The position numbers and the translations under genes were made by a program. A stretch of 64,000 nucleotides of DNA from Zhongshania aliphaticivorans (GTDB lineage Bacteria > Pseudomonadota > Gammaproteobacteria > Pseudomonadales > Spongiibacteraceae): NCBI RefSeq assembly GCF_001586255.1, contig NZ_CP014544.1:3814501-3878500 (forward strand), given 5' to 3'. Of the stretch, positions 54,832-64,000 are shown piece after piece. The stretch's first letter is position 1. Each line of letters begins with the position of its first letter. The notes below the pieces were generated by a model, which saw only the letters and a program-made list of their open reading frames with translations, did not search any database and was not told the origin of the DNA.

Positions 54832-57618
54832 ATGCATAAATTACAATCAATTGCGCTACTATCATGCTTTCTGCTTTGCGCGTGCGGAGGCGGTACATCC
54901 AAGACGGCCCCTAAGAGTAATGCTGACATTTCGGCGCCTCCGAGCCCTCCCAACAATAGCGTAATCATTTCCGGCGAAGATCACATCGCCCCCGCACTTG
55001 AACACCGGCTCTACGCCAGCACCGAATCAACAGAGCAATCTTCTGGAAAATGGACTTGGTCAGTAGATGAGGGTGAGTCGCTGCTGCAAAACCTGCAGGT
55101 GGATGGCCATGTTTTGCGCTTTACACCACTGGCAACCGACGCAACACATCGACTCCGCTTTTCCGTAATATATACAAAAGACGAAGACCGCTTAAGTGCC
55201 AGCAAATCACTATTCTTGCATCCCGCCGATGACGAGACGATGGCTCCTCTAGTATCCGCAGGCGACCCATTCACAGCCGATGAAGCCAGCGCGATCACAC
55301 TTCAGGGCCGAGCCCGAGCCCAAGGGGGCCGAAGTATTCGACGACTCCAGTGGCAGCAAATTTCCGGGCCACAGGCGCAAATTATTGGCGCAAATGATCA
55401 AGATCAACTTTCATTACTGTTACCCCAAGTACGAGTCGCTGACGAGATGCAGTTCCGCCTCACGGCCAGCGATAGCGGGGGCTTTCACAGTGAAGCTAGA
55501 ACAGTGGTTTTCATCCGCAACAGCCTGGCCAATCAGCTTCCCGAAGTAAATGCCGGTCCTGCGAAGCAAGCAATGGGCAGAGAACGTGTTCATCTCACTG
55601 GTGAGGCTATTGATCCTGATGGCGATATCATCGATGTGCAGTGGCGTGTACTTGCCCCATTTGAGCACATAGCGATTGAAAACGCCGACCAGTTTCAAGC
55701 GAGCTTTATTGCGCCTAATGTCGCAGAAGCCACTGAGCTAACACTGCGATTGCGAGCAAGTGATGATGAGAACGGATATAGCGAAGCCGATACCGTTATC
55801 ACAATACTGCCTGGCGCTAATACGGCCCCGACAATTACGGTATTTTCAGTAGATCCCGGCGTCGCTTATAATGATGAAATCGTCCACTTGTACGCCGACG
55901 CCAACGATGCCGATGGCGATGATTTGCGCTTCTCATGGCAGATCCTTCATGACGGGGCGAGCGCCGCGATCGCGCTGCGCAACGAGCATACCCCCAAGGC
56001 TAGCTTTACTGTTCCGCAACTCGATAATGCCTACAACGCAGAGGTAGTGCTCGACGTCAGCGACGGTCGCGCCATCAGCCGCCAAACCTACAATGTTCAA
56101 TTACTTCCCCGTCAACAATCCCAGCCTGATTCCGTGTCCTGCCTAATCGCGCCATTGCAACAGGGTTGTCCGCTATACCCCGTCGCGGCACTTTTGGATG
56201 CTCAAGATTTTACATCCTGTCGTAACCCCTTAGACGAGAGCTGTTTACTTGGCGATCTGATTGGTCCCGCACTGCGACAGTGTTTAAATGAAAACGACCC
56301 AAGTGATTGCCGTGACGGACTTCAGCAACTTTATGACCCAAGTTACGTTCTGGAACAACTGGGCACCGAACATCCGGCAGACGCCTGCACTCCAGCCTAT
56401 GATAAACAAAGTTTTGAGCACTATATCGGCGCCTTGCATGAACATACCGGTTACTCAGACGGCGTGCCCATGACCAAGCCTGCTGACGTATTTCGTGAAG
56501 TGCGCAACAAAGGCTATGACTTTGCCGCGGCATCCGATCATTCAGACACGCTGCAAGTACCTCTTTCTTTGGGTCTAGATCGCGCGGAGTGCCCACCGGA
56601 GAAATTTCTATATTGCGTATTTCTTGTTGATGAAATACGCCCTCAGGACGCACTCGCAAAATGGGCGGCTACATTAAGCCAAACCACCACCGCAAGTACC
56701 CCTGAATTTACAGCCATTCGTGGCTTTGAATGGACATCTGACCGCTTTGGCCATGCCAATGTGTTTTTTTCGCGAAACTTTATCAACGCGAAAACAGGGA
56801 TGGGCTATGCCGTGAGTATGCTTGATTTCTGGCAGTGGTTCTCTTACCCCGCAGCCTTTGGCGGCGGCAACGACGGCCTGTTAAGTTTTAACCACCCTGG
56901 CCGTGAAGACGCGATAGAAAGTGTCTTTGAATCTTTGGGCGGCGACCCCGCCTACACCTTTAACGACTTTCGCTACGTCCCGGCCGCTGACTACCGCGCA
57001 ATAGGATTGGAGGTTTTCGGCAAGGGCAGCGAATACGATAGCGACGGCCCCAATGGCAGCTGGCTAGCTCACGCCTTAGACAAAGGCTGGCATCTCGCCC
57101 CCATCAGTTCAGAAGATCACCACGGCTTAGCTTGGGGAGACAAAAGCCTGCCTAAAACCGTACTGATATCCCGTTCACGCAGCCTCGACGATTTGCGGGA
57201 AGCGATGCTCGCACGACGCGCCTATGCCCTCGCCCAAAATTACGACGATGTGAGGGCCAGGTTCTATATTGACAATAAACCTATGGGATCGCGTTTGCGT
57301 CGCAGTAGCGGGACGGCCATGCCAATTCACGCAGAGGTTTTACGCGCAGGGCAAACCATGACAACCGCGCTCATCCAACTGGTTGGCCCAGGCAATAAAG
57401 TATTCGCAGAATCAAAGGGTGGAATATTGCAGACCGAGGTCACCGCCCCCGACACCAAAACCTACTTGTTTTTACGCATTATGGATACCGCTGCACAAAA
57501 CCGACCAATCGTTTTCACCGCACCGATATGGATCATGCCGGGAGAAGATGCGCTGCCCCCTTGCCTGCCACCTGAAATATGGCGCGGTGATAGCGTATTT
57601 TATCCCACTGTGCCCTAG
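54832..57618 (+). CDS. Lipoprotein with PKD/Ig-like repeats and a PHP-type metallohydrolase domain
   Basis: The 928-residue product begins MHKLQSIALLSCFLLCACGGG, a lipoprotein signal with LCAC lipobox. Three PKD-like repeats follow, with recurring SAGDP, NAGPAK and DANDADGDDL motifs near 125-430. The C-terminal half holds a PHP/DUF3604-type domain with YIGALHEHTGYSDG, DFAAASDHSD, FNHPGRE and SSEDHHGLAWGDKS histidines. The start at 54832 excludes a poor N-terminal extension. The TonB-dependent receptor that follows 160 bases later is a likely partner in capturing a substrate. Confidence 0.82.
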   Translation: MHKLQSIALLSCFLLCACGGGTSKTAPKSNADISAPPSPPNNSVIISGEDHIAPALEHRLYASTESTEQSSGKWTWSVDEGESLLQNLQVDGHVLRFTPLATDATHRLRFSVIYTKDEDRLSASKSLFLHPADDETMAPLVSAGDPFTADEASAITLQGRARAQGGRSIRRLQWQQISGPQAQIIGANDQDQLSLLLPQVRVADEMQFRLTASDSGGFHSEARTVVFIRNSLANQLPEVNAGPAKQAMGRERVHLTGEAIDPDGDIIDVQWRVLAPFEHIAIENADQFQASFIAPNVAEATELTLRLRASDDENGYSEADTVITILPGANTAPTITVFSVDPGVAYNDEIVHLYADANDADGDDLRFSWQILHDGASAAIALRNEHTPKASFTVPQLDNAYNAEVVLDVSDGRAISRQTYNVQLLPRQQSQPDSVSCLIAPLQQGCPLYPVAALLDAQDFTSCRNPLDESCLLGDLIGPALRQCLNENDPSDCRDGLQQLYDPSYVLEQLGTEHPADACTPAYDKQSFEHYIGALHEHTGYSDGVPMTKPADVFREVRNKGYDFAAASDHSDTLQVPLSLGLDRAECPPEKFLYCVFLVDEIRPQDALAKWAATLSQTTTASTPEFTAIRGFEWTSDRFGHANVFFSRNFINAKTGMGYAVSMLDFWQWFSYPAAFGGGNDGLLSFNHPGREDAIESVFESLGGDPAYTFNDFRYVPAADYRAIGLEVFGKGSEYDSDGPNGSWLAHALDKGWHLAPISSEDHHGLAWGDKSLPKTVLISRSRSLDDLREAMLARRAYALAQNYDDVRARFYIDNKPMGSRLRRSSGTAMPIHAEVLRAGQTMTTALIQLVGPGNKVFAESKGGILQTEVTAPDTKTYLFLRIMDTAAQNRPIVFTAPIWIMPGEDALPPCLPPEIWRGDSVFYPTVP

Positions 57619-57777
57619 CCCCATATCCAGCGACAAACAGTCAAAACAAAGAAAGCCCGCCCCGAGCGAATTTTGTCGCCTGCGGACAATAATGGCGGGG
57701 CAAGCTAATCACTTAGCTAGCACGCCACACTATCGTTAACTGCTATATCCCCCACAATAAAATACATAGGGAATTTA

Positions 57778-60150
57778 ATGAGCAAGCACGAGAGAATGTC
57801 GCGCTCTATACAGGCCCGCAGCACCCTATTTGGTGTACTCATTTCGGTGCTAGGCGTATCGGCGTGGGCAGCCAGCCCGCGAGTGATCGAAGAAGTGATT
57901 GTGACGGCCAACAAAAAGGCCGAAAGCGCACAGGACGTGCCCTTATCGATATCGGTTATTAGCGCTGATTTCATTCAGGAGTCGGGCATTGCCGACGTCA
58001 GCGAAATTACCCGCTACATCCCCAATGTCACCTTTGATGCGTCATTGGCCCTTTACACCACCATCACCATACGCGGCTTTGGCACACCGCCATTGGGCGT
58101 TGGTTTTGAACCGTCAATTGGTTTAGTCATAGACGACGTACCCTATGGGCGATCGACCTTCGCCCAAGATGCGGTGTTTGATATTGATCGCCTCGAAGTA
58201 TTACGCGGCCCGCAAGGTACCTTATTCGGGAAAAACACCTTAGGTGGCGTGCTCAACTTCCACACCATGGACCCAAGCGCAGAACCTGAAGGCTTTATTA
58301 AGCTCGGGCGTGGCGAAAATATCGAAAGCAGTACCGCAGAGGCCGCCCTGTCCGGCCCCTTAGTAGGCGATAGCTTACTCGCCCGCATCGCAATGCGTGT
58401 CAGCGCCGCCGACACCTTGGAATTTAACAGCACACGAAATGAGCAACAGACCCAAGACGATAAGGCGCTGCGCTTAAAATTAGCATGGCTCATTAGCGAT
58501 TCACTCTCGGCTAACTTTACCGGCCTCTACGCGGAGTCACTGACCAAGGGCTACACCCAATCGTTAACCAAGGCTAGCGAACGGAGCCTGCGAGTATTTC
58601 GCGAATACGACCCAAATGTTGAAGCGGACGCCTACGACCAAAATACCTCCACTGACTCACCGACTCGCTCAGATCGCGAAGTTCATGCGGCATCACTCAG
58701 CCTCATCTGGCGACCAGATAGTTTATTTGGCATTCAGACTCCGGAACTCACCACCATTGCAGCCTGGTCTGAAGTGATTATTCCCTACTCTTTAGACGTT
58801 GATTACTCCCCAGTAAACTTAGTTGCCTTTAATGAGCCACCAGATGGAAACCCTTACTCATCTAGCTCACTGGAGGTGAGACTCGCAGGTGAGATAGCGC
58901 CGCCATTTGGCTTAGGCGAAAGCCTCGACATGGTCGTTGGGGTATTTGCCCAGCATTCGACCAATAGTGTTTTTCAAGAAATTGATGTCGACCTAAACGG
59001 CCTTATCGCCTTTGGCCGCGCAGGGGCCATAGTGCAAAACATCCAGTTCCCCCTTGATCCAATATTGATCGGCCTACCGGTCGATACCAGCGGCCTCATT
59101 ATTGGTGGTTTAGAAAGGGAGCGCTATATTTCTGGAACAGATGCCGAAACCGACTCTTTTGCGCTATTTTCGCAATTTAACTGGTCGTTCACGGAACGCT
59201 TAACAGCTACCTTTGGTTTGCGTTACGGCGCAGACGAATCCAGTGGCGCGTCTTTTTCCCAAGTTGCTGACGGCAACAGCATTTCCGGCGGCTCGCTCAA
59301 TCAGCGCAATTTTGACGCGCCGAACCTCAAGCGCAAAGAAACCAATGTTTCGCCCAAGTTCGCTTTAAACTACGCCGTATTGCCCGATGTGAATGTCTAT
59401 ATGAACGCGGCTAAAGGCTTTAAGGCCGGTGGCTTCGACCCCGCCCCGCTCAACGACGATCATTTAGAATACGACGGCGAGGAAACACTCACCTATGAAG
59501 CGGGTATAAAATCTCGCCTGCTGGGTGGATCACTCACGCTCAATATGGCGGTATTTGATAGTGATGTTAAAAACCTTCAAATCCGCACCTTCTCTGGCGT
59601 TACCCTCACGACCTTTAATGCCCCAGAGTCGGCCAGTCGCGGCGCCGAAATGGACTTTTTCTGGCTGCCGCCCATCGACGGTTTAAGCTTAGCGGGGAGC
59701 CTCGCCTATTTAGACGCCAACTATGTCTACTTTCCAGAAGGCCCACCGCTGTTCACACCTGAACAAGATCAAACCCAAGACCTCAGCGGCAGGCCCTTAC
59801 CCTATGCGCCACGCTGGTCGGGCTCATTATCACCCCGCTGGGAAATACCCTTGTTTGGTAGTGACCACCTACTCGGCAGTATTCGCATGAATATTTCGTA
59901 CACTGGCGAACGCTACCAAGACTCAGATATTGACCCCAACACCTTGCAGGATGAAATTACACGTATTGATGCTGGTCTGGGATTGCGCTCAGAACGCGAC
60001 CAATGGTCTGTTAATTTTCAAGCGCGCAATTTGAGCCGAGAGCAGGACTCTGTTTTAATTCTTGATCAACCCTTAATTCCGGGTAATTACACCAAAGCCC
60101 CATTGCCCGACCAAACGATCTATCAAATGGATGTTCGATTTAGTTTTTAA
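57778..60150 (+). CDS. TonB-dependent receptor
   Basis: The 790-residue outer-membrane receptor has a signal peptide ending VSAWA (about residue 31). A TonB-box-like EEVIVTANKKAESAQDVPLSI region and a plug with VDRLEVLRGPQGTLFGKNTLGGVLNF-type motifs follow. The 22-strand barrel ends with the aromatic MDVRFSF. AGGGAA precedes the ATG. It is downstream of the PHP lipoprotein on the same strand and ends in a strong terminator. It probably imports a complex organic or iron-bearing substrate; which one is unknown. Confidence 0.88.
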   Translation: MSKHERMSRSIQARSTLFGVLISVLGVSAWAASPRVIEEVIVTANKKAESAQDVPLSISVISADFIQESGIADVSEITRYIPNVTFDASLALYTTITIRGFGTPPLGVGFEPSIGLVIDDVPYGRSTFAQDAVFDIDRLEVLRGPQGTLFGKNTLGGVLNFHTMDPSAEPEGFIKLGRGENIESSTAEAALSGPLVGDSLLARIAMRVSAADTLEFNSTRNEQQTQDDKALRLKLAWLISDSLSANFTGLYAESLTKGYTQSLTKASERSLRVFREYDPNVEADAYDQNTSTDSPTRSDREVHAASLSLIWRPDSLFGIQTPELTTIAAWSEVIIPYSLDVDYSPVNLVAFNEPPDGNPYSSSSLEVRLAGEIAPPFGLGESLDMVVGVFAQHSTNSVFQEIDVDLNGLIAFGRAGAIVQNIQFPLDPILIGLPVDTSGLIIGGLERERYISGTDAETDSFALFSQFNWSFTERLTATFGLRYGADESSGASFSQVADGNSISGGSLNQRNFDAPNLKRKETNVSPKFALNYAVLPDVNVYMNAAKGFKAGGFDPAPLNDDHLEYDGEETLTYEAGIKSRLLGGSLTLNMAVFDSDVKNLQIRTFSGVTLTTFNAPESASRGAEMDFFWLPPIDGLSLAGSLAYLDANYVYFPEGPPLFTPEQDQTQDLSGRPLPYAPRWSGSLSPRWEIPLFGSDHLLGSIRMNISYTGERYQDSDIDPNTLQDEITRIDAGLGLRSERDQWSVNFQARNLSREQDSVLILDQPLIPGNYTKAPLPDQTIYQMDVRFSF

Positions 60151-60255
60151 CAGGCATTAACAATCGGGCAAGCAATTTCGCATTGCCCAATTTAAAAAAA
60201 TAAAAAACGTTACTTATTAGGCGATTTTCCGCATCAGTAATTACCTACACTACCG

Positions 60256-60275
60256 GCAGTGATTTCGATCACTGC
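60256..60275 (+). terminator. Intrinsic terminator of the TonB-dependent receptor
   Basis: GCAGTGAT and ATCACTGC pair around a stable TTCG tetraloop, followed by a T-rich tract. The stem overlaps what was the stop region of the opposite-strand lipoprotein before IS insertion. Confidence 0.8.
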
Positions 60276-60298
60276 AATATTTTTCTTATTTTTTTAAT

Positions 60299-61571
60299 CA
60301 TTGCTGTCCCATAAATCTGACATAAAAAGGGCTTGAATCCCAACAAGTTGTTACAATGGATGTGCGACCAAACACTGTAAAAACAGGGAGATTCAAGCCT
60401 TGGCACATCATAACACGGTATTTTCTCAATTGTTAAAACTCGTATCGAGACATGAATTTGAGAATCTCGCCAAACAGCATCACGAGGGTCAAAAACTGCG
60501 CAAAATGTCGCGCTGGTCTCAGTTCGTCGCGCTGAGTTTGGCGCAATTTTCTGGCCGATCCAGCTTACGCGATATCGTCAGCAATCTGTCTGCCCAAGCG
60601 GCCAGGCTTTACCACCTCGGTACCGGTAATGTGTCGAGAAGCACTCTTTCCCGCGTGAATGAAAGTCAGCCCTATACGCTTTACGAAGCGCTGTTTCATA
60701 AACTGCTTTCTCGCTGCCAAGGCGTCGCGCCCAAACATGGATTTCGCTTTGGGAACAAACTGTATTCTCTCGATTCCACAACTATTGACCTGTGTCTTTC
60801 CGTGTTCCCTTGGGCAAAATTCCGTCGTGCCAAAGGAGCAGTAAAAGTGCATATTGGCCTAGATCATGACGGACTACTTCCCAGCTTTGTCAGCATTAGC
60901 GATGGCAAAAAGCACGATGTCACTGTCGGTCGCGTCCTTGAATTCCCTGCTGATAGCATTGTGGTAATGGATCGTGCCTATACCGATTACACATGGTTTA
61001 AGGCCCTGAATGACAAAGGAATATTTTTCGTTACTCGACAAAAACGTAATGCCACGTACCGTATTATCGAACGCCGCGAGGTCATTAAATCCAAAGGCCT
61101 GACATGTGATCAGACCATACTGATCACCGGGGCAAAGGCAAAGACTTGCCCAATTCCTTTGCGCCGGATCGGCTTCCGTGATGCTGAAACCGGCAAGCAC
61201 TATGTGTTTCTGACCAACAACTTCCATCTTGCCGCCAAGACCATTGCTGATATCTACAAATCCCGCTGGAAAATTGAATTGTTCTTCAAATGCATCAAGC
61301 AAAACCTGAAAATCAAATCCTTTGTCGGCACGTCCAAGAACGCGGTCATGACCCAGATTTGGATTGCTATGTGCGCCTATCTACTGCTGGCTTGGATTAA
61401 GTTCAGTAGCCAAATTGATCGCAGCCTGCAGCAAATGATTCGCCTTTTGCAGCTCAATTTATTTGAGCGCAGAGAGTTGCTGCCTTTGCTAAGAGGTGAT
61501 CCACCGGAGCCAATCGACAACAACATTCATCCGCAACTATGCTTGATGTGAATATTTATGGGACAGCAATG
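60299..61571 (+). mobile_element. IS4-family insertion sequence, 1273 bp, complete
   Basis: Perfect 18-bp terminal repeats (CATTGCTGTCCCATAAAT inward at both ends) flank one transposase gene. TTTTTTAAT is duplicated at 60290-60298 and 61572-61580, a 9-bp target duplication. The element lies in the last codons of a small lipoprotein gene. Confidence 0.93.
60400..61551 (+). CDS. IS4-family transposase
   Basis: The 383-residue transposase starts at a TTG after AGGGAG. DDE signatures are LYSLDSTTIDLCLSVFPWAK near 124-143, VVMDRAYTDYTWF near 187-199, and a Y-x2-R-W-x-I-E-L-F-F-K-x-x-K pattern (YKSRWKIELFFKCIKQNLKIKSF) near 287-309. The reading frame is intact. Confidence 0.93.
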   Translation: MAHHNTVFSQLLKLVSRHEFENLAKQHHEGQKLRKMSRWSQFVALSLAQFSGRSSLRDIVSNLSAQAARLYHLGTGNVSRSTLSRVNESQPYTLYEALFHKLLSRCQGVAPKHGFRFGNKLYSLDSTTIDLCLSVFPWAKFRRAKGAVKVHIGLDHDGLLPSFVSISDGKKHDVTVGRVLEFPADSIVVMDRAYTDYTWFKALNDKGIFFVTRQKRNATYRIIERREVIKSKGLTCDQTILITGAKAKTCPIPLRRIGFRDAETGKHYVFLTNNFHLAAKTIADIYKSRWKIELFFKCIKQNLKIKSFVGTSKNAVMTQIWIAMCAYLLLAWIKFSSQIDRSLQQMIRLLQLNLFERRELLPLLRGDPPEPIDNNIHPQLCLM

Positions 61572-61925
61572 TTTTTTAATAATAATATCACTCCAATCAA
61601 CAGTCTCCGTTCGACGCTTATTTTCTAGTATAAAAATTACCTCAACCGTCGCACTCACCTCTTCGACCTTCGCAATAATAATCTCCACATTATCACCAGC
61701 ACTTTCTGCAGATGTACTGATTGCAATAATTTTTCCTTGGTCGCGATCTTGCGTTTTTAATTCAAGTTGCAATTCGTTTACCGCGCCAATCGCTGCCCCC
61801 CAAACTTTTTCGTAGCTATAATTAAAAAAGGCAATTTTTCCTTCTCCAGGAGCATTATCAAAGTATGTCGAGCTACCACAGCCGAGAATAAAAATGGAGG
61901 ATATGATGATTAAAAATAATTTCAT
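61527..61925 (-). CDS. Small lipoprotein with C-terminus altered by IS4 insertion
   Basis: The product starts MKLFLIIISSIFILGCGSS with lipobox LGC, after AAGGAAATAATA. Its native part is 118 residues (61572-61925). A domain with GEGKIAFFNYSYEKVWGAAIGAVNELQLELKTQ resembles small DUF3568-like lipoproteins. The IS4 element entered near the end. Restored across the element, the tail would read KKIRKILQ then stop. As it stands it reads through the IS into HCCPINIHIKHSCG. Only six residues are lost, so function may survive. Confidence 0.75.
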   Translation of the reverse strand: MKLFLIIISSIFILGCGSSTYFDNAPGEGKIAFFNYSYEKVWGAAIGAVNELQLELKTQDRDQGKIIAISTSAESAGDNVEIIIAKVEEVSATVEVIFILENKRRTETVDWSDIIIKKHCCPINIHIKHSCG

Positions 61926-62286
61926 TATTATTTCCTTATTAACGTAATCTCCTTGCGCCATTATATTGGTCTCATCGCGTTGAGCAATCGCCAAGCGGAA
62001 TAACACCACTCGTAATACCCTCGAGAGAATAGCGTTTTACATTAAAGGTAGTGTCTTATTTTCCAGAGGTCTCTATTGTGATTCGGTAATTTTACCGCCT
62101 TAAACGGTACAGGTAGAACTGAAGGCATATTCCAAATTTACAAGCTGCGGCTTGCCCTTATAGCTAACCACTATGTCTCGAGCGAAAATCTATTAATGCC
62201 AGAGAATTACTACCAAAATATTTTCTGGCGATGCACCTCCAGCTTATCAATACTATACTCACAGCACTTCAACAGGAGAGAAGGCG
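61926..62286. other. Intergenic region upstream of a microprotein
   Basis: Of this 361-base gap only the AACAGGAGAGAAGG ribosome-binding site at its right end is recognisable. No convincing promoter, repeat or RNA was seen. Confidence 0.5.
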
Positions 62287-62409
62287 ATGATTAATAGCAA
62301 GGATGACGCTATGACCCCCAGTAACAATAACGATCTGTTCAGCACTCACATTGCACTATTACTGGGCGCAATGTTCGTCTTAATGCTCTTTATACCGGAA
62401 ATTCGCTAA
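62287..62409 (+). CDS. 40-residue single-pass membrane microprotein
   Basis: The short ORF has a strong Shine-Dalgarno sequence (AGGAGAG) seven bases before its ATG. The peptide has a polar N-terminal half, MINSKDDAMTPSNNNDLFSTH, and a hydrophobic helix of about 18 residues ending PEIR. It is distinct in sequence from the pair near 4.6-4.9 kb but similar in size and layout. No family is recognised. Expression is suggested only by the ribosome-binding site. Confidence 0.45.
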   Translation: MINSKDDAMTPSNNNDLFSTHIALLLGAMFVLMLFIPEIR

Positions 62410-62644
62410 GCCGGAATAACCGCGCCCGACCGTCTGAGCTATTCGCTGTATTAGCAACGCAACAGCCACTATTTAGAGGCCAACACCCGGCAGTGCGTGT
62501 TGGTATCAGTCTATTATCTCTATAAGTAAATTCCTCTCTAAGCCGACTATTTATTGATCGGAGTCTTTTCATTACCCGTACAAGGAGTACATTGAAATCA
62601 ACTCCGCGTCTTGAAAGGCAGCGAAGTACACAGGATATTTCGCC

Positions 62645-64000
62645 ATGCTACATACGCTAGATGAACGCATTACCGTAAAGCGCAAGCTCGCCGATTGCTT
62701 CGCCTACTTGCGCGATTTTTCTACCATTGAGCAATGGGACCCGAGCGTATTCAGTGCCCATAAACTCACCGCTGGCCCGATAGCTATTGGCTGTCAGTAC
62801 CAGCTTGAGCTAAAAATGCCCGGCGGCCAACAGATCGCAATGCGCTACACTCAGCTCGCCATTAAAGAACAAAAATTACTCGTATTAGAAGGGCGCGGAG
62901 CCAATTTTACGGCCCTAGACACCCTACACTTTAAGGCCATTACCGCTGACACCACCGAAATTCATTATCGAGCAGAGTTAAATTTTCAGGGTTTATCGTC
63001 GCCAGCTTATTCCTTGCTTAAACCTATTCTTAATCGCATTGGCAAAAACGCCGCGCGGGGCTTAAAACAGGCACTTGAAATTCCCGACACCCCAAAACAG
63101 AGATTGAAAGACCGCATCAGCGACCACCTCCTTTTACCCGCCGCCCTGAATTTTGGCCGTCGTGGCTACTTACGACAAGCGCGAAAATCCCACGCAAATC
63201 GACTCGACGGCAAAGTCATTGCCATTACCGGCCCTACCGCCGGACTGGGGCTTAGTGCCGCGAGTGAACTCTCCCGTCTTGGCGCCACGCTTATTTTAAT
63301 CGGCCGTGACAACTCGCGCCTAATTCAATCAGCCAAGCAAATAATGGATTTTAGTGGTTGCAGAAAGAATCAACTTAGCCGTTATGAAACCGATTTCTCC
63401 GACCTCAATGACACAGCCAATATTGGCCGCCAAATCAGCGCAGAACACCCCTGTATTGACGTATTGATAAATAATGCGGGGGCACTATTTAATGAACGGG
63501 AAGTGAGCAATGAAGGCTTTGAACGCAGTATCGCAGTAAACTTTCTAGCCCCCATACTGCTCACAAAAGTACTCAGTCCCAGCCTGCACAAAGACAGCCG
63601 CGTAATTAATGTGGTGTCTGGGGGGCTTTATACTCAAGGACTTGCCCTCGAGGATATGCAGTTTTGCAAGCCACCTTACAATGGCAGCAAAGCCTATGCC
63701 CGCGCCAAACGCGCGCTCCTCACCATGAGCGAGCACACGGAAACTGCTGCTATTGTTCACAATATGCATCCTGGCTGGGCAGCAACACCCGGCCTCGCAA
63801 AATCGCTGCCGGCATTTAACAAAGCCCTAAGCCCACTGCTCCGAGACAGCCGAATGGGAGCAGACACCATGGTATGGCTAGCCTCAGCGCCAGAGTTAGC
63901 CAACTATCGACAGACCAAGCTATGGTTTGACCGCCATGTCCATACCGATGCGGTGTTACCAGGTACTCGCAGTACAAAGAGCGATATCGAAAAACTTCGG
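62645..64000 (+). CDS. SRPBCC-SDR fusion oxidoreductase, 3' end outside window
   Basis: The visible 452 residues begin with an SRPBCC/polyketide cyclase-like domain (about 1-145). A linker follows (about 146-190), then a short-chain dehydrogenase. The SDR part has VIAITGPTAGLGLSAASEL, LINNAGALF, VVSGG and the catalytic Y-A-R-A-K segment in AYARAKRALLTM. The SDR is of the retinol dehydrogenase-like group. AGGAT precedes the ATG. The joined lipid-binding and reductase domains suggest a hydrophobic substrate, which cannot be named. Confidence 0.82.
   Translation, partial: MLHTLDERITVKRKLADCFAYLRDFSTIEQWDPSVFSAHKLTAGPIAIGCQYQLELKMPGGQQIAMRYTQLAIKEQKLLVLEGRGANFTALDTLHFKAITADTTEIHYRAELNFQGLSSPAYSLLKPILNRIGKNAARGLKQALEIPDTPKQRLKDRISDHLLLPAALNFGRRGYLRQARKSHANRLDGKVIAITGPTAGLGLSAASELSRLGATLILIGRDNSRLIQSAKQIMDFSGCRKNQLSRYETDFSDLNDTANIGRQISAEHPCIDVLINNAGALFNEREVSNEGFERSIAVNFLAPILLTKVLSPSLHKDSRVINVVSGGLYTQGLALEDMQFCKPPYNGSKAYARAKRALLTMSEHTETAAIVHNMHPGWAATPGLAKSLPAFNKALSPLLRDSRMGADTMVWLASAPELANYRQTKLWFDRHVHTDAVLPGTRSTKSDIEKLR

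Overview
The window reads as a chromosomal segment of an aerobic, probably marine gammaproteobacterium. The supporting signs are E. coli-type CmoM, YbiT, FadH and riboflavin synthase, a rimB-rimK operon, ahpC and ahpF with an OxyR-type site, an Fpr/LysR pair, and several outer-membrane receptors and lipoproteins. A Cellvibrionales/Spongiibacteraceae-like host is my inference; no rRNA is present to test it. Genes are dense on both strands, and many starts could be set from clear Shine-Dalgarno sequences. Two genes run off the window: a PIN-PhoH ATPase at the left edge and an SRPBCC-SDR fusion at the right edge.

Layout. 1-9.7 kb: RNA and housekeeping metabolism (PhoH-like, RNase II, glycerophosphodiesterase, CmoM, flavin oxidoreductase, riboflavin synthase), with a pair of related tiny membrane proteins at 4.6-4.9 kb and a 22-bp tandem repeat at 3.1 kb. 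9.8-25.9 kb: an orphan ParA, envelope lipoproteins, a PHP-domain metallohydrolase beside a MAPEG protein, Fpr with a divergent LysR regulator, an MFS pump with a divergent MarR regulator and operator, and a FhaC/ShlB-type pore with an OmpA-family partner. 25.9-33.3 kb: aldehyde dehydrogenase, the rimB-rimK-deacylase operon, and LuxR and LysR regulators. 33.3-37.7 kb: an accessory island made of a small integron and two toxin-antitoxin modules. 37.8-43.2 kb: a sigma factor/putative anti-sigma/von Willebrand operon, then ahpF and ahpC. 43.2-49 kb: pteridine reductase, YbiT and FadH. 49-61.6 kb: two TonB-dependent receptors, two complete insertion sequences, a tRNA-Arg and a PHP-domain lipoprotein. 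61.6-64 kb: a clipped lipoprotein, a third microprotein and the SDR fusion.

The most informative part is the integron. The integrase gene (35112-36111) has the IntI-specific insert and all recombinase residues, but a frameshift splits it near 35425-35435. Its promoter is TTGACA-N17-TACTGT, with a near-consensus LexA box over the -10. On the other side of a GTTAGAG attI-like core lie two cassettes reading away from the integrase: an unrecognised 232-residue protein ending in a classic 59-bp attC, and a PaaI-type thioesterase ending in a longer, degenerate attC.

Both insertion sequences are resolved to the base with target duplications. The ISL3 element (51328-52627, ACACACTG duplication) sits in the signal-peptide codons of a TonB-dependent receptor; removing it restores a normal signal peptide. 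The IS4 element (60299-61571, TTTTTTAAT duplication) replaced the last six residues of a small lipoprotein. Other leads are the paired 41- and 40-residue membrane proteins, a YfbK-like protein lacking most of its C-terminal domain, and a possible structured RNA near 6.9-7.0 kb.
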